Assembly: GCF_019670125.1 (NCBI RefSeq)
Contig: NZ_AP023033.1
Coordinates: 2,841,001 to 2,905,000, forward strand
Reading direction: 5' to 3'
Source: Agarivorans aestuarii
GTDB lineage: Bacteria; Pseudomonadota; Gammaproteobacteria; Enterobacterales; Celerinatantimonadaceae
DNA: 64,000 nt
The notes under the pieces were generated by a model. It worked only from the letters and a program-made list of their open reading frames with translations. It did no database searches and was not told the DNA's origin. This document shows positions 38,910 to 48,560 of this stretch, in pieces. The position numbers and the translations under genes are program-made. Positions within the stretch are counted from its first letter, which is position 1. Every line of letters starts with the position of its first letter.

Positions 38910-40100
38910 TTACATCTTGCTATCGAGGTATTTACCCGTTTCTTTATGCCCAAAATCAGGGATCATGGTAAAGAACAATTTTACAATTTGTTCTTTACTC
39001 CAAGTACGCTCAGCTTTCATTGCAGAAATGCTGTTTTCAAACCATATAAGAAGCTCTTGCTTGTAAAGAGGGTCGTTTTTGATGATGCCGAGGTGTTCGA
39101 ATTGAGACATATCCAATTTTTCTTTATCGGTGAAAAATTCTTCGAAGTCTTTTTCACCGGTTGTATCGCTTGCAGTAAACAAACATGGCCATTTCCCCTC
39201 CTCTGGAAGCGTATGTGCAAGTTGGCGAGCTTCTTCTTCTGTTTCACATAAGTAAGGTTCATAACCAAGATGCTCAAGATGTTTAACTGCAATATCTGCA
39301 AACGAAATAAGATGCAGAGCTTCACTAAGTTTCGGGAAGAAAATGTCACGGTTTTCACCGAAGATACAAGACATCAAACATAGTTCACCTGACTCTTGAG
39401 GGGTAACAAAGTAACGTTTAATATCGTGCGGGGCCACGATAGGTTGTCGTTTTTGAATGCGTTGGTTAAAACCGTGTAGCAACGAGCCATCTGAGAATGC
39501 GACATTTGCAAAGCGAGCGGTTGAGATGGCCATTTGCTCACTTTTACGCATCAGAAACATTTCCATAATACGCTTTGACGCCCCCATCATATTGACTGGG
39601 TTTGCAGCTTTATCAGTTGAAACACAGAAGTACTTTTTTGCACCAGCATCGATAGACTGTTGAATCGTTTTATCTGTATTAAAAACGTTAACATCAATCA
39701 TGCGCATCAATGTATAAGGATCTTTTTCACTCCTCACATGCTTTAGTGCTGATAAGTTCAACACGTAATCAAACTTGCCATCAGCCAGGATCAGCGCATC
39801 ATACTCTGGAGAACCTATGTCTAAGGAAAATGTTTGAAAGTCTCCATCAATATATCCAAATGAGCTACGAATATCTCGAACTAACTCAACCAAGTTGTTT
39901 TCACTAATATCAACAACATGTAGTTTTTTGGGATGCCGTTTAAAAATTTCTTTTGTTACCGCTTGACCAATTGAGCCAGCCCCCCCTAAAACTAGAAAAC
40001 GTGAATTTGAAACGATACTCGAGAGCTCATCTTCATGACGTTGAATATCTTCTGTAAACAAAGCTTCGGCACGACCAATCAACGGTAATATAGACTTCAT
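38910..40100 (-). CDS. NDP-GlcNAc 4,6-dehydratase, soluble LegB-like
   Basis: About 396 residues, starting at an ATG in a TAATG overlap with wecC (a TTG six bases earlier is less likely). Rossmann motif GGAGSIG (39-45), STDKAANPVN and MxxxK (Met172, Lys176) in place of YxxxK show a FlaA1/LegB-type dehydratase without the membrane domain seen in PglF. It should make NDP-4-keto-6-deoxy-HexNAc for the LegC-like aminotransferase. It is distant in sequence and architecture from the pglF of this window. Confidence 0.87.
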   Translation of the reverse strand: MKSILPLIGRAEALFTEDIQRHEDELSSIVSNSRFLVLGGAGSIGQAVTKEIFKRHPKKLHVVDISENNLVELVRDIRSSFGYIDGDFQTFSLDIGSPEYDALILADGKFDYVLNLSALKHVRSEKDPYTLMRMIDVNVFNTDKTIQQSIDAGAKKYFCVSTDKAANPVNMMGASKRIMEMFLMRKSEQMAISTARFANVAFSDGSLLHGFNQRIQKRQPIVAPHDIKRYFVTPQESGELCLMSCIFGENRDIFFPKLSEALHLISFADIAVKHLEHLGYEPYLCETEEEARQLAHTLPEEGKWPCLFTASDTTGEKDFEEFFTDKEKLDMSQFEHLGIIKNDPLYKQELLIWFENSISAMKAERTWSKEQIVKLFFTMIPDFGHKETGKYLDSKM

Positions 40101-41359
40101 TACCAAATTCCTTTTGTATCGATAATAAATGCATCGTTTAATTTCATTTTCTTAAATTGCCGATGATCTACTAGCATTACGTGGATATCAGTTTTAGAAA
40201 GAGACTCTTCAAGAGATACCAGCTCAATATTATCAATCTCAATAGATGTGATATTGGGCTCTATCGCTAACACCTTTCCAACATGATTTTTTGCTATTGA
40301 TTTGGTGATATCTAACGCTGGACTTTCACGCAAATCGTCGATGTCAGGTTTGAATGCTAGACCATAGCACGCTATGGTTACATCTTTTGCGGTTTTCTTA
40401 GGGTTTAAGTTAAGGAAATCAGTAACAGCAACATTAACCTTATTGATTACCCACTCTGGTTTATGATCATTGACGCTTCTTGCAGTGTGAATGATTTTTG
40501 CGGTTTCTGGTGTTTTTGACACGATAAACCAAGGGTCAACAGCAATACAATGGCCGCCAACACCTGGACCAGGCTGAAGAATATTAACTCGCGGGTGACG
40601 ATTTGCCAACGCGATCAACTCCCAAACATCAATATCTAATTCATCACAGATCATCGAGAGTTCATTCGCAAAGGCAATTTGCACATCACGTGATGAATTC
40701 TCCGTCAATTTCGCCATTTCTGCAGTGCGGGCATTAGTAATAACGCACTCTCCCATTACAAACGTTTTATAAAGCTCTACACACCGCTCAGAGCAACGCT
40801 TGCTCATACCACCTATCACACGGTCATTTTGAACTAATTCTGTTACCACTTTACCGGGCAATACACGCTCAGGGCAATGTGCAACATTAATATCAGCCTG
40901 CTCTCCTGCAGCTTGTGGAAAGCTCAAGTCTTGGCGAGCTTCTGCAAGCCAAGCTGCCATTTGCTCGGTTGCACCCACAGGGGAGGTTGACTCAAGAATA
41001 ACCAAATCACCTTTTTTTAAAACCGGGGCAATAGCCATCGCTGCAGATTCGATATACGACAAGTCTGGCTCTGGGATAACCACCTCTTCACATGATTTAA
41101 AAGGTGTTGGTACTGCAATCAAGAAAGCATCCGCTGGCTCAGGAGTCGTCACCGCTTTTAAATATTCCTGTTGAACGGCTGCACTCACCAACATATCTAG
41201 GTCCGGTTCAACAATGTGAATCTCACCTCGATTTATGGTATCTACTGCATGTTGATTAACATCCACGCCTATTACTTTTTTCTTGCGAGATGCGAACATT
41301 GCCGCAGTAGGTAACCCAATATAGCCGAGACCGACAACTGAAATTGTTTCAAATGACAT
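40100..41359 (-). CDS. wecC: UDP-N-acetyl-D-mannosamine dehydrogenase
   Basis: A 419-residue nucleotide-sugar dehydrogenase. VVGLGYIGLPTAAMFA (residues 8-23), VPTPF, ESTSPVGAT, HCPERVLPG and the catalytic-cysteine motif GVGGHCIAVDPWF identify the WecC branch rather than Ugd. It oxidises UDP-ManNAc to UDP-ManNAcA. WecB, which supplies UDP-ManNAc, is encoded next to it. Confidence 0.94.
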   Translation of the reverse strand: MSFETISVVGLGYIGLPTAAMFASRKKKVIGVDVNQHAVDTINRGEIHIVEPDLDMLVSAAVQQEYLKAVTTPEPADAFLIAVPTPFKSCEEVVIPEPDLSYIESAAMAIAPVLKKGDLVILESTSPVGATEQMAAWLAEARQDLSFPQAAGEQADINVAHCPERVLPGKVVTELVQNDRVIGGMSKRCSERCVELYKTFVMGECVITNARTAEMAKLTENSSRDVQIAFANELSMICDELDIDVWELIALANRHPRVNILQPGPGVGGHCIAVDPWFIVSKTPETAKIIHTARSVNDHKPEWVINKVNVAVTDFLNLNPKKTAKDVTIACYGLAFKPDIDDLRESPALDITKSIAKNHVGKVLAIEPNITSIEIDNIELVSLEESLSKTDIHVMLVDHRQFKKMKLNDAFIIDTKGIW

Positions 41360-41380
41360 AATTAATCTAACCTCAAAAAC

Positions 41381-42505
41381 TTAATCTACTAATTCGTTCA
41401 AAATTCTTTCACAGGCTTTACCGTCACCGTATGGGTTATGGGCAAAACTCATCGTTTGATAAGCTGTCTCGTTTGACAGTAATTCATTTAAATTACTAAC
41501 GATTGCGTCTACATCCGTTCCAACCAACTTAACAGTACCAGCCTCGACCGCCTCTGGGCGCTCTGTAGTATCCCGCATAACCAGCACAGGTTTGCCAAGC
41601 GACGGAGCTTCTTCTTGTATACCGCCTGAGTCGGTGAGAATAATGTCCGCACGGCTCATTAAGTAAACAAACGGTAAGTACTGTTGAGGCTCAATAAGGT
41701 AGATATTCTCAATACCCACTAAAATACGATTTACTGGCTCGCGTACATTTGGGTTTAGGTGCATAGGGTACAGTATTTGAGTTTCAGGATGCGCTTTTGC
41801 TGTGATTGCTAATGCTTCACAAATTCGCTCGAACCCTCCGCCAAAGCTCTCTCTGCGATGCCCCGTGACTAAGATTAATTTCTTCCTGTCATCTAAAAAT
41901 GGAAACTGAGCGGCTAATGCCGCATTCAAATCATTGTCTGATTTGATTTTGTCTTTCACCATGAATAGCGCATCAATAACGGTGTTTCCTGTTACGTGAA
42001 TATCGTCCGGCGTAAAGTTTTCACACAACAGATTCTCTTTAGATATTTCGGTTGGTGCAAAGTGGTACTTGGCCAACACCCCCGTCAAACGACGGTTTGC
42101 TTCTTCTGGCCATGGAGAATAAATATCACCTGTCCTCAGTCCTGCTTCTACATGCCCCACTTCAATTTGCTCATAGTAAGCAGCCAAACTCGCTGCAAAA
42201 GTTGTTGCTGTGTCGCCATGAACTAGAACAGCATCAGGTTTAAATTCTTGTAATACTGGTTTTAGTTCTTGAATAACACGCGCGGTCACATCATTGAGTG
42301 TTTGGCCCGCTTTCATGAGATTGAGGTCAAAATCCGGTGTAATGTCGAATAACTCTAAGACCTGGTCTAGCATTTCTCTGTGCTGTGCGGTTACACAGCA
42401 TTTTGCTTCGAAGCGTTCATCTGATGCGAGAGCGTGAACTAGAGGCGCCATCTTGATCGCTTCTGGGCGCGTGCCAAAAACTGTGAGAATTTTTTTTTGA
42501 GTCAT
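41381..42505 (-). CDS. wecB: UDP-N-acetylglucosamine 2-epimerase (non-hydrolysing)
   Basis: A 374-residue GT-B-fold epimerase. [19 protein letters not shown] near the start, [43 protein letters not shown] and [21 protein letters not shown] are the WecB signature. It produces UDP-ManNAc for WecC. A 200-bp gap upstream suggests a separate promoter for the cassette operon. Confidence 0.96.
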   Translation of the reverse strand: MTQKKILTVFGTRPEAIKMAPLVHALASDERFEAKCCVTAQHREMLDQVLELFDITPDFDLNLMKAGQTLNDVTARVIQELKPVLQEFKPDAVLVHGDTATTFAASLAAYYEQIEVGHVEAGLRTGDIYSPWPEEANRRLTGVLAKYHFAPTEISKENLLCENFTPDDIHVTGNTVIDALFMVKDKIKSDNDLNAALAAQFPFLDDRKKLILVTGHRRESFGGGFERICEALAITAKAHPETQILYPMHLNPNVREPVNRILVGIENIYLIEPQQYLPFVYLMSRADIILTDSGGIQEEAPSLGKPVLVMRDTTERPEAVEAGTVKLVGTDVDAIVSNLNELLSNETAYQTMSFAHNPYGDGKACERILNELVD

Positions 42506-42708
42506 TTTACTGAATATCCAACTACTAGATGAAATTTATGATATTGATTTTTTCTTTGTCTAGACATTTTTCATAGCTAGAGACGCTATTCATTTTGATA
42601 CAGCAAATTTTCACTATCATAATGTAATAGCTGAATTTACTATTGAAAACTCGCCACCATTAAACTGTATTACTAAAATATCTTCAACATTCCTTTCCTA
42701 AGCACCTT

Positions 42709-43818
42709 CTATTTCGTTCTAGAAAGTTTTCGTTGATTAACTCGTCGCACCCGTCTATAAACTGTAACCCGCCTGAATGCTTTTAGTAAGCGCCATACAT
42801 GCTTTAGCGCCATTAAATACCCGCTAAACACCACTAAAAATAAACCGAATGACAACCAATCAGGTGCATTTACGCAGTTTAATAACACGCCAACCATTGA
42901 GATACTAAAGCTGAGTAGGGTTATACAAATAAGCGTTTGCCTTGATGTAAAGCCTGCGCGCATAAAAATGTGGTGCAAGTGGTCGCGGTCTGGCTTAAAA
43001 GGTGATTGCCCCTTGCGCTTGCGCCTAATCATTACCCCTGCCATATCCATTAGCGGTATAGCAATAACCCATAAGGCTGTTACTGGTTTAAAGGCTGGGG
43101 CTTCGCCTTGCGAGCCTATAGCTAGTAACCAAACCACGCTTAAACCTACAAACATTGAGCCTGCGTCGCCCATAAATATTTTGCTGCGTTTGGGGTTATC
43201 CGCTCTGGTTAAGTTAAAAATAAGGTAAGGGATTAGCGCTACCACAAGGCAAAGCGCTATCCAAGATTCCAGCACAAAGCCTTCTAGTATAAACAGCAGT
43301 GATAAAGACAACATACTAGTAAAGGTAACCCCGCCCACAAGGCCATCTATGCCATCAACCATGTTGTAAGCATTAATCGCGCCCATAATTGCCAAGTAAG
43401 TGAACGGTACAGCAGCCCAGCCTAGGTGAATATCGCCCATTACCAATAAGTTGCCCAGGTTTTCTATACGGTCGCCGCTAGCAAACATCATTACGCTGGC
43501 CGCAACTATTTGGCAGAACATTCTTAGGCGAACACTAAGGTCGTATTTGTCGTCTAGCATGCCTACTAACAATATGCCGCCAGAGGCTAATAAAAAGTAC
43601 TTAAACGAAATGTCGTAGCCTTGGGCTATAACCAATAAAGACAATACAAAGCCCACATAAACAGCTAGCCCACCAATTAGCGGTATTGCGCCTACGTGCA
43701 GCTTTCGCTCGTTGGGTTTGTCTACTAACTCGTGCTTAATCGCAATTGGCTTTAGTACTTTAATCGCGCTGTAGGTACCTAAAAAAGCAACCATTAAAGA
43801 CAAAATAAAGGTACTCAT
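42709..43818 (-). CDS. wecA: undecaprenyl-phosphate GlcNAc-1-phosphate transferase
   Basis: A 369-residue polytopic initiating transferase with about eleven transmembrane segments. DKPNERKLHVGAIPLIGG, the aspartate pair in GMLDDKYDLS, NAYNMVDGIDGL and KIFMGDAGSMFVG, and the C-terminal DRDHLHHIFMRAG histidine motif are those of WecA/MraY enzymes. It puts GlcNAc-1-P on undecaprenyl phosphate and so starts the O-antigen or capsule repeat of the second assembly line. Confidence 0.95.
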   Translation of the reverse strand: MSTFILSLMVAFLGTYSAIKVLKPIAIKHELVDKPNERKLHVGAIPLIGGLAVYVGFVLSLLVIAQGYDISFKYFLLASGGILLVGMLDDKYDLSVRLRMFCQIVAASVMMFASGDRIENLGNLLVMGDIHLGWAAVPFTYLAIMGAINAYNMVDGIDGLVGGVTFTSMLSLSLLFILEGFVLESWIALCLVVALIPYLIFNLTRADNPKRSKIFMGDAGSMFVGLSVVWLLAIGSQGEAPAFKPVTALWVIAIPLMDMAGVMIRRKRKGQSPFKPDRDHLHHIFMRAGFTSRQTLICITLLSFSISMVGVLLNCVNAPDWLSFGLFLVVFSGYLMALKHVWRLLKAFRRVTVYRRVRRVNQRKLSRTK

Positions 43819-43854
43819 AAAAAGCTGCCTTTTTTAATGATTAGCGCTGAATTA

Positions 43855-44826
43855 CTACTCGGCATTATCGCCTCCTTTAGCAAAATGCCGAACCAACACA
43901 ATCATCACTCCTAACATCCCACCCAGTAAGGTTCCCAACATACAAATAAGTGCGCGTTTAGGTTTTACTTTCTGCTCTGCTACTACTGCGGGATCAACTA
44001 TTTTAAATACAAAGTCATCATTGGCTTCTGCTAGCATTAAGGTTTTAGTTTGCTCTTCTATAAGTTGGTAAAACACTGTTTGCATTTGCGCTACAGAGGT
44101 TTTTTCTAATTGCTCTTTTAAATAGTTGATATTGGCTAATGTCTCTTGCTGGCTTCGTTGCTGCATTACCTGGTTAATATCTTTAACCAGCCAATTTACC
44201 CATTGCTGTGCAACCTTCGGTGAAATGTGTTCTGCTGCAATAGTCACTAAACCTGTTTCTTTATTCGTTGTTACACTCAACACTTTAGCAAATACTTTAT
44301 GGCTCTCTTGCATAGAGGGCTCAGCTTGTTTAGGGGCTTTAACCTCACGCTTCCATAGATTGGCTTGAGCATCATAAACCTCTGGGTTATAGCTCAACTC
44401 TCCGCTTACCGGGTTCCAATCTTGCGCAGCCATTAAATCGGCTTTTATTTGGTACTTGTCTAAAAACTCTTTAAAAAACTGTCGAGACTTTAGCACTTCA
44501 ATCGCCAAGGTAGTTTGATCGGTTCCCCCGCCCGCATTTAAGTTAATCCCCGCTAAAGAGGCTAAACCACCAAACTGAGACGCCATACCACTAAGTTTGT
44601 TGCTCTCTTGATTAGATGCAGCTAGTAATGCATTTGCTCGGTAGATATTTGGTTGGTTTATCGCAAATATCACCGCGCCAATCGCAAACACAGCAGTACA
44701 AGCAATAATTAGCCATTTGCCGCGCCAAATAACTGCGAACAGTTCGCGCAGATCAATTTCATCTTCTGCGGCTTGTTCGAAATAAGCCGGTGGATATGCT
44801 TGATGTTGTTGCACTTGTTGAGTCAT
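43855..44826 (-). CDS. wzz: chain-length determinant protein (Wzz)
   Basis: A 323-residue polysaccharide copolymerase. It has an N-terminal EIDLRELFAVIWRGKWLI with the first transmembrane helix (about residues 35-55), a periplasmic helical domain (about 60-285) and a second transmembrane helix near the C-terminus (KPKRALICMLGTLLGGMLGV). There is no cytoplasmic tyrosine kinase domain. It controls the length of the polymer made by Wzy. Confidence 0.92.
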   Translation of the reverse strand: MTQQVQQHQAYPPAYFEQAAEDEIDLRELFAVIWRGKWLIIACTAVFAIGAVIFAINQPNIYRANALLAASNQESNKLSGMASQFGGLASLAGINLNAGGGTDQTTLAIEVLKSRQFFKEFLDKYQIKADLMAAQDWNPVSGELSYNPEVYDAQANLWKREVKAPKQAEPSMQESHKVFAKVLSVTTNKETGLVTIAAEHISPKVAQQWVNWLVKDINQVMQQRSQQETLANINYLKEQLEKTSVAQMQTVFYQLIEEQTKTLMLAEANDDFVFKIVDPAVVAEQKVKPKRALICMLGTLLGGMLGVMIVLVRHFAKGGDNAE

Positions 44827-44885
44827 AAATCTCTAAATATTCTATTAATCTAATCTTATATAGACCAAGCTTACAGCAGAGTCGG

Positions 44886-47588
44886 TTACTTATTGATGGC
44901 GTTAACCGCTACACCAATTTGATACATAATTTGGGTTACTGCTGTCCAAGTGCTCAGCGCATCTCGGTAATCGGTGTCAATTGGCACAACAATGGTGTCG
45001 CCTGGCTGCAATGGCTGCTTATTATTTTTAAACCAAAAGCCAGATTCTGGCTTGTACACAGAACCATTAGCGCGCACTACAAACACTCTATCCTCGTCGG
45101 CTTGCTTTTTAGCCCCGCCTGCAAAATTAATGTAGTCTTTAAAGCTGTATTGTTCGTCGAGAAGGTAAGAGGTAGATATTTGTACCTCGCCCATAATCGT
45201 TACTGTATTACGGTATTGAGGCACGTAGAGCATGTCTTGATCTTCTAGCATGAAATCTTTCGATGAGTCAGCTAAAAGGATAGAAGGGAGGTCTACAACC
45301 ATTCTACCTAGTGCTTTAGTGCCACTCATTTCTTGAATTAAGTCTAACTGCTCCGATGGGCTAGAAGTGGAAGAAAAGCTACCGGGACCAGATTGACGAA
45401 GGCTCTTTTTAGCGACCTCTTGGCGAATACTTTCTGCATAGGAATCTATTTGCATTTGCTCACGCACACGAAGCGCTTCTCGGGTGAATACTGCACCATC
45501 TTGGTGGGCATACTCGGTTAAACCGCCTGCCCTATTGATTAAATCGCCAAGGGTTTCGCCGCGCTTAATAACATAAGTACCAGGGAACCTTACTTCTCCT
45601 TGTAAACTCACGGTACGTTGCTTACGTAAGTTAGGAATAGCAAGAACATTAAGCCGATCTCTGGCTTGCAGTACCAAGTTCTGGTCTGGATTGCCTTGTA
45701 AAACATCATTTAGATCTAAACGTAGCAAGGTAACGTCGGCGTTAGCGTCTTGAACAATAGTTCGAGTTAATTCGCTATGAAGGGCATAAGCGCCATTTTT
45801 GAGACCACCCGCAGCATCAATTAGGTCTTTAACTTTGTTCTTATTTGTAATTGGGTAAACGCCTGGAAATTTAACTTCGCCAAACACTTCTACAATGTTT
45901 AATTCGCGTCCGGAATTAGACTGTTCTTGCAACATAATGAGAATAGGCGCTAATAACTTTTCTCGTGTTGATGAAAGTACTTTTTTAACTTCGCCTTCCG
46001 AAATGTCGGCAATTTTTGCAATGCGCTTTAAGTCATCTTCACCAAACTCTTGCACTTTTGATGTAGCTTGTGGGTTACTGCCGTCTTCTGATTGACCAAT
46101 CGTTTGATTAGCTAAGTGCTCTGCATTTTCTAGCTTTGAGTTTAAAGCTGCCGCATCGGCACTGAGTAAATCTTTTTCCTTAGAACCAATTTGAAATGCT
46201 TCACTAAACAGCTCTAAATCATATTTAGTGAATACCAAAATTTCATCTTCTGGCTTAAGCAAGATATTGTCGGCCGAGTGTTTTTCGGTAATCGCTTTCT
46301 CTAGGTTTATCTGAAGAACAGAAATAGTACGGTCGCTGCTCTTACGTATAACCAAGCTATAATTTAGATCACTACTGTTATTTAAGCTTCGTTGTAAATT
46401 GGGCAGTATATCTGAAACTCGCAAACCTTTACGCCATTGGTATCTGCCGTCTCTAGCTACGTTACCTTTTAAAGATACATAGTTGGGTGAACGCTTATCT
46501 ACTTGCTCAATAGTTAAAAAGTCACCATTTCGTAGTTTCATCTTTAGATCTGTCTTGGATTTAAGATCCAAAGTAACTAGATCGATTAGGCCTTCGTTAG
46601 TAATTCGCTCTAATCTAGCGGATTTTTTAAACGCTTTAGTTGTATAGCCGCCAGCAGTTCGTATTAAGCCAGCAATAGATTCTTCACCATTAATCTCATA
46701 AATGGCAGGGCGAACCACTTCACCTTCAACACTTACGGTATCGCCTAGTGGGCCAACAAAAACTACGTCTCCGCTGCGTAACTGGAGGTCGTTGCTGGTA
46801 TTTCCACTTAACAGCAAATCATACAAATCAAAACGGCTAACTAATTGGCCATCTCGTAGCAAACGAATATCTCGTAAACTACCTTGTTGGTTTACACCAC
46901 CACTGGCATACAAAGCATGGGTAATAGTAGATAACGAGCTAACTAAATACTTACCTGGCTGAAATGCGTCTCCTAATACAAATACTTCTACTGTACGCAG
47001 CTCACCCATAGTGATATTGCTTCGTACACCAATTTTTTTCTCTTGTATTTGCTGAGTAATAAGTTCTCGAACCTGGTTAAATGTTAATCCAGAAACATTA
47101 ACTGGGCCCAATTCCGGAAAGCTAATACTGCCATGGCGATTAACCTTAAACTCAAAAGTGCCATTCTCTTTACCGAACAATTGCACGTTTAGCGTATCAC
47201 CGGGGCCAAGTCGGTAGTTGTCGGTTACAGGGATATTATTAAGCGGGGCAAAAGTTGTTGGCTGAGTAGCAAAAACATCCAAACCAAAACGTTGTAATTC
47301 TGCAGTCTCACCAGCGCTATTTTTATCAGCCAATGCTTGCTCTTCGGCTTGTACATCTCTTTTTTGAGGTAACTGTGCTTGCTGGTCAACATTAGTTTGC
47401 GAGGGGGCTGAATTTGATTGTGAAAATTGAGATATATCTACGCCATACTGTTTAGCTAGAGCGGCTTGTTGATCTGCAGGTAGGCTTTTTAGTTGCTGAA
47501 TTTGATCTGGGCTAAGATTCATAGCTAGGACTAAATTGGATACAGTTAACATCCAAACAACAATGAGACTTCTAAGTCCAAATTTCAT
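44886..47588 (-). CDS. outer-membrane polysaccharide export protein with SLBB repeats (Wza-like)
   Basis: A 900-residue secreted protein, with a signal peptide ending near LVLAMN. An N-terminal poly-export (PES) domain follows (YRLGPGDTLNVQLFG, FPELGPVNVSGLTFNQVRELI, about 125-205). Several SLBB beta-grasp repeats come next (for example VEGEVVRPAIYEINGEES, VEVFGEVKFPGVYPIT, LQGEVRFPGTYVIKRGET, IMGEVQISTSYLLDEQ). It is far longer than E. coli Wza and lacks a lipobox cysteine. It is probably the exit channel for the polymer of this locus, acting with the adjacent Wzz. Confidence 0.9.
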   Translation of the reverse strand: MKFGLRSLIVVWMLTVSNLVLAMNLSPDQIQQLKSLPADQQAALAKQYGVDISQFSQSNSAPSQTNVDQQAQLPQKRDVQAEEQALADKNSAGETAELQRFGLDVFATQPTTFAPLNNIPVTDNYRLGPGDTLNVQLFGKENGTFEFKVNRHGSISFPELGPVNVSGLTFNQVRELITQQIQEKKIGVRSNITMGELRTVEVFVLGDAFQPGKYLVSSLSTITHALYASGGVNQQGSLRDIRLLRDGQLVSRFDLYDLLLSGNTSNDLQLRSGDVVFVGPLGDTVSVEGEVVRPAIYEINGEESIAGLIRTAGGYTTKAFKKSARLERITNEGLIDLVTLDLKSKTDLKMKLRNGDFLTIEQVDKRSPNYVSLKGNVARDGRYQWRKGLRVSDILPNLQRSLNNSSDLNYSLVIRKSSDRTISVLQINLEKAITEKHSADNILLKPEDEILVFTKYDLELFSEAFQIGSKEKDLLSADAAALNSKLENAEHLANQTIGQSEDGSNPQATSKVQEFGEDDLKRIAKIADISEGEVKKVLSSTREKLLAPILIMLQEQSNSGRELNIVEVFGEVKFPGVYPITNKNKVKDLIDAAGGLKNGAYALHSELTRTIVQDANADVTLLRLDLNDVLQGNPDQNLVLQARDRLNVLAIPNLRKQRTVSLQGEVRFPGTYVIKRGETLGDLINRAGGLTEYAHQDGAVFTREALRVREQMQIDSYAESIRQEVAKKSLRQSGPGSFSSTSSPSEQLDLIQEMSGTKALGRMVVDLPSILLADSSKDFMLEDQDMLYVPQYRNTVTIMGEVQISTSYLLDEQYSFKDYINFAGGAKKQADEDRVFVVRANGSVYKPESGFWFKNNKQPLQPGDTIVVPIDTDYRDALSTWTAVTQIMYQIGVAVNAINK

Positions 47589-47782
47589 TCTGTATTCTTC
47601 TCTTTCTCAATCAACAAATTTAGCGGTGAAAACACAATTAACAACGAGCTCGATAATACTTCAATTTACTTCTTTACGTAAACTTACATTTGTCGTTTTA
47701 GCCAGATAAAGCTTTAACTAACAACCAATGTTTATTACTTAAGCATTTTTTATATTTAGTTAGCTCGAGCTTTAATCAAGCC

Positions 47783-48298
47783 TTAGAAGCGATATTGAAA
47801 GGCCAAGTTTACACCACCAATTCTTGCTTTATCGGTATTCAAGCTATTTAAGTATTCAAGGGTAAGTGCTGTTTGTTTACCTAGGGCATAGTGAGCCCCC
47901 AAGCCAAAGCTCATACCTGTTTCGGTACTACTACCTTTGTTTTGCTGGTCTAGTTTGGCACTAGAACCACCGACAAGTGCATAAATGGCCGTTTGATCGG
48001 TAATAGGTACATTACCCTTTACCAATAACGAGGCTAATCCGTCTACTGATATACCACCAGATCGACCAGTCGACACACCGTAGCGTCCTTCAAGGGCAAC
48101 GTAGTCGTTAAAGTAATGACCTATTTGAGCTTGAAACAATAGAGGGCGGCCACTTTCTGCTGATGTGCCGTCAATGTTATATTCGGTTGATGTATAAGAA
48201 AAGATTGCGCCAGCGTAAGTATTGGCTTGCGCGCTAGCGCTAGCGCTAGCTAATAGAAAGAAGAGAAAACTGAAAGAACTTTTCAAGCGATTCGACAC
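47783..48298 (-). CDS. outer-membrane beta-barrel protein (small OmpA/OmpW-like barrel)
   Basis: About 171 residues from a GTG at 48298, giving a regular signal peptide (KSSFSFLFFLLASASASAQA); the frame is open up to 48385, but that longer N-terminus (MNWHGCLSTKLLCY) looks non-natural. Eight alternating amphipathic strands with ALEGRYGVSTG, GLGAHYALGKQTALTLEYLNSL and a terminal FQYRF with C-terminal Phe are typical of 8-stranded barrels recognised by BAM. The exact start is uncertain and the function unknown. It lies between the export gene and the DHH gene with its own intergenic regions. Confidence 0.75.
   Translation of the reverse strand: MSNRLKSSFSFLFFLLASASASAQANTYAGAIFSYTSTEYNIDGTSAESGRPLLFQAQIGHYFNDYVALEGRYGVSTGRSGGISVDGLASLLVKGNVPITDQTAIYALVGGSSAKLDQQNKGSSTETGMSFGLGAHYALGKQTALTLEYLNSLNTDKARIGGVNLAFQYRF
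48231..48248. repeat. hexanucleotide repeat (GCGCTA)3
   Basis: Three tandem GCGCTA units encode the Ala-Ser-Ala-Ser-Ala-Ser end of the signal peptide of the beta-barrel protein. Changes in copy number would lengthen or shorten the signal peptide in frame. Confidence 0.7.
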
Positions 48299-48560
48299 TA
48301 CCACGAAGCGATTCCCTGCACGATATAATAATGGGTCGCAAGTATAACACAGCAATTTTGTGGATAAACACCCATGCCAATTCAAAGGCTTGATATTGCA
48401 GCGCTTTACTAAAACAACAATACTATTAATTGGTTTAAAAACAGCGCTCTAGAAAACAGAAAAGGCTTTCAATTAATTGTGCTCATTTTGACTATATTTG
48501 TAGCAGCACAACCATAACAACTGAGAATAGGTCAAATAACCAGCGATAAATTCATAAAAA

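Noticed and set aside
35742-42505. Complete legionaminic or other nonulosonic acid pathway
   Set aside because: LegB-, LegC- and PtmE-like genes are present and wecB looks superficially like LegG. However, the epimerase is the non-hydrolysing WecB type paired with wecC, and no NeuB/LegI synthase or CMP-transferase (LegF/NeuA) gene is in the window.
25973-47782. JUMPstart/ops element for RfaH control of the O-antigen operon
   Set aside because: I looked for GGCGGTAGC-type sequence in the larger untranslated gaps and saw none; a computed search would be needed to exclude it fully.
47783-48385. Longer start of the beta-barrel gene at 48385
   Set aside because: The extra residues precede a normal signal peptide and have no features of a real N-terminus; the GTG at 48298 is more sensible.
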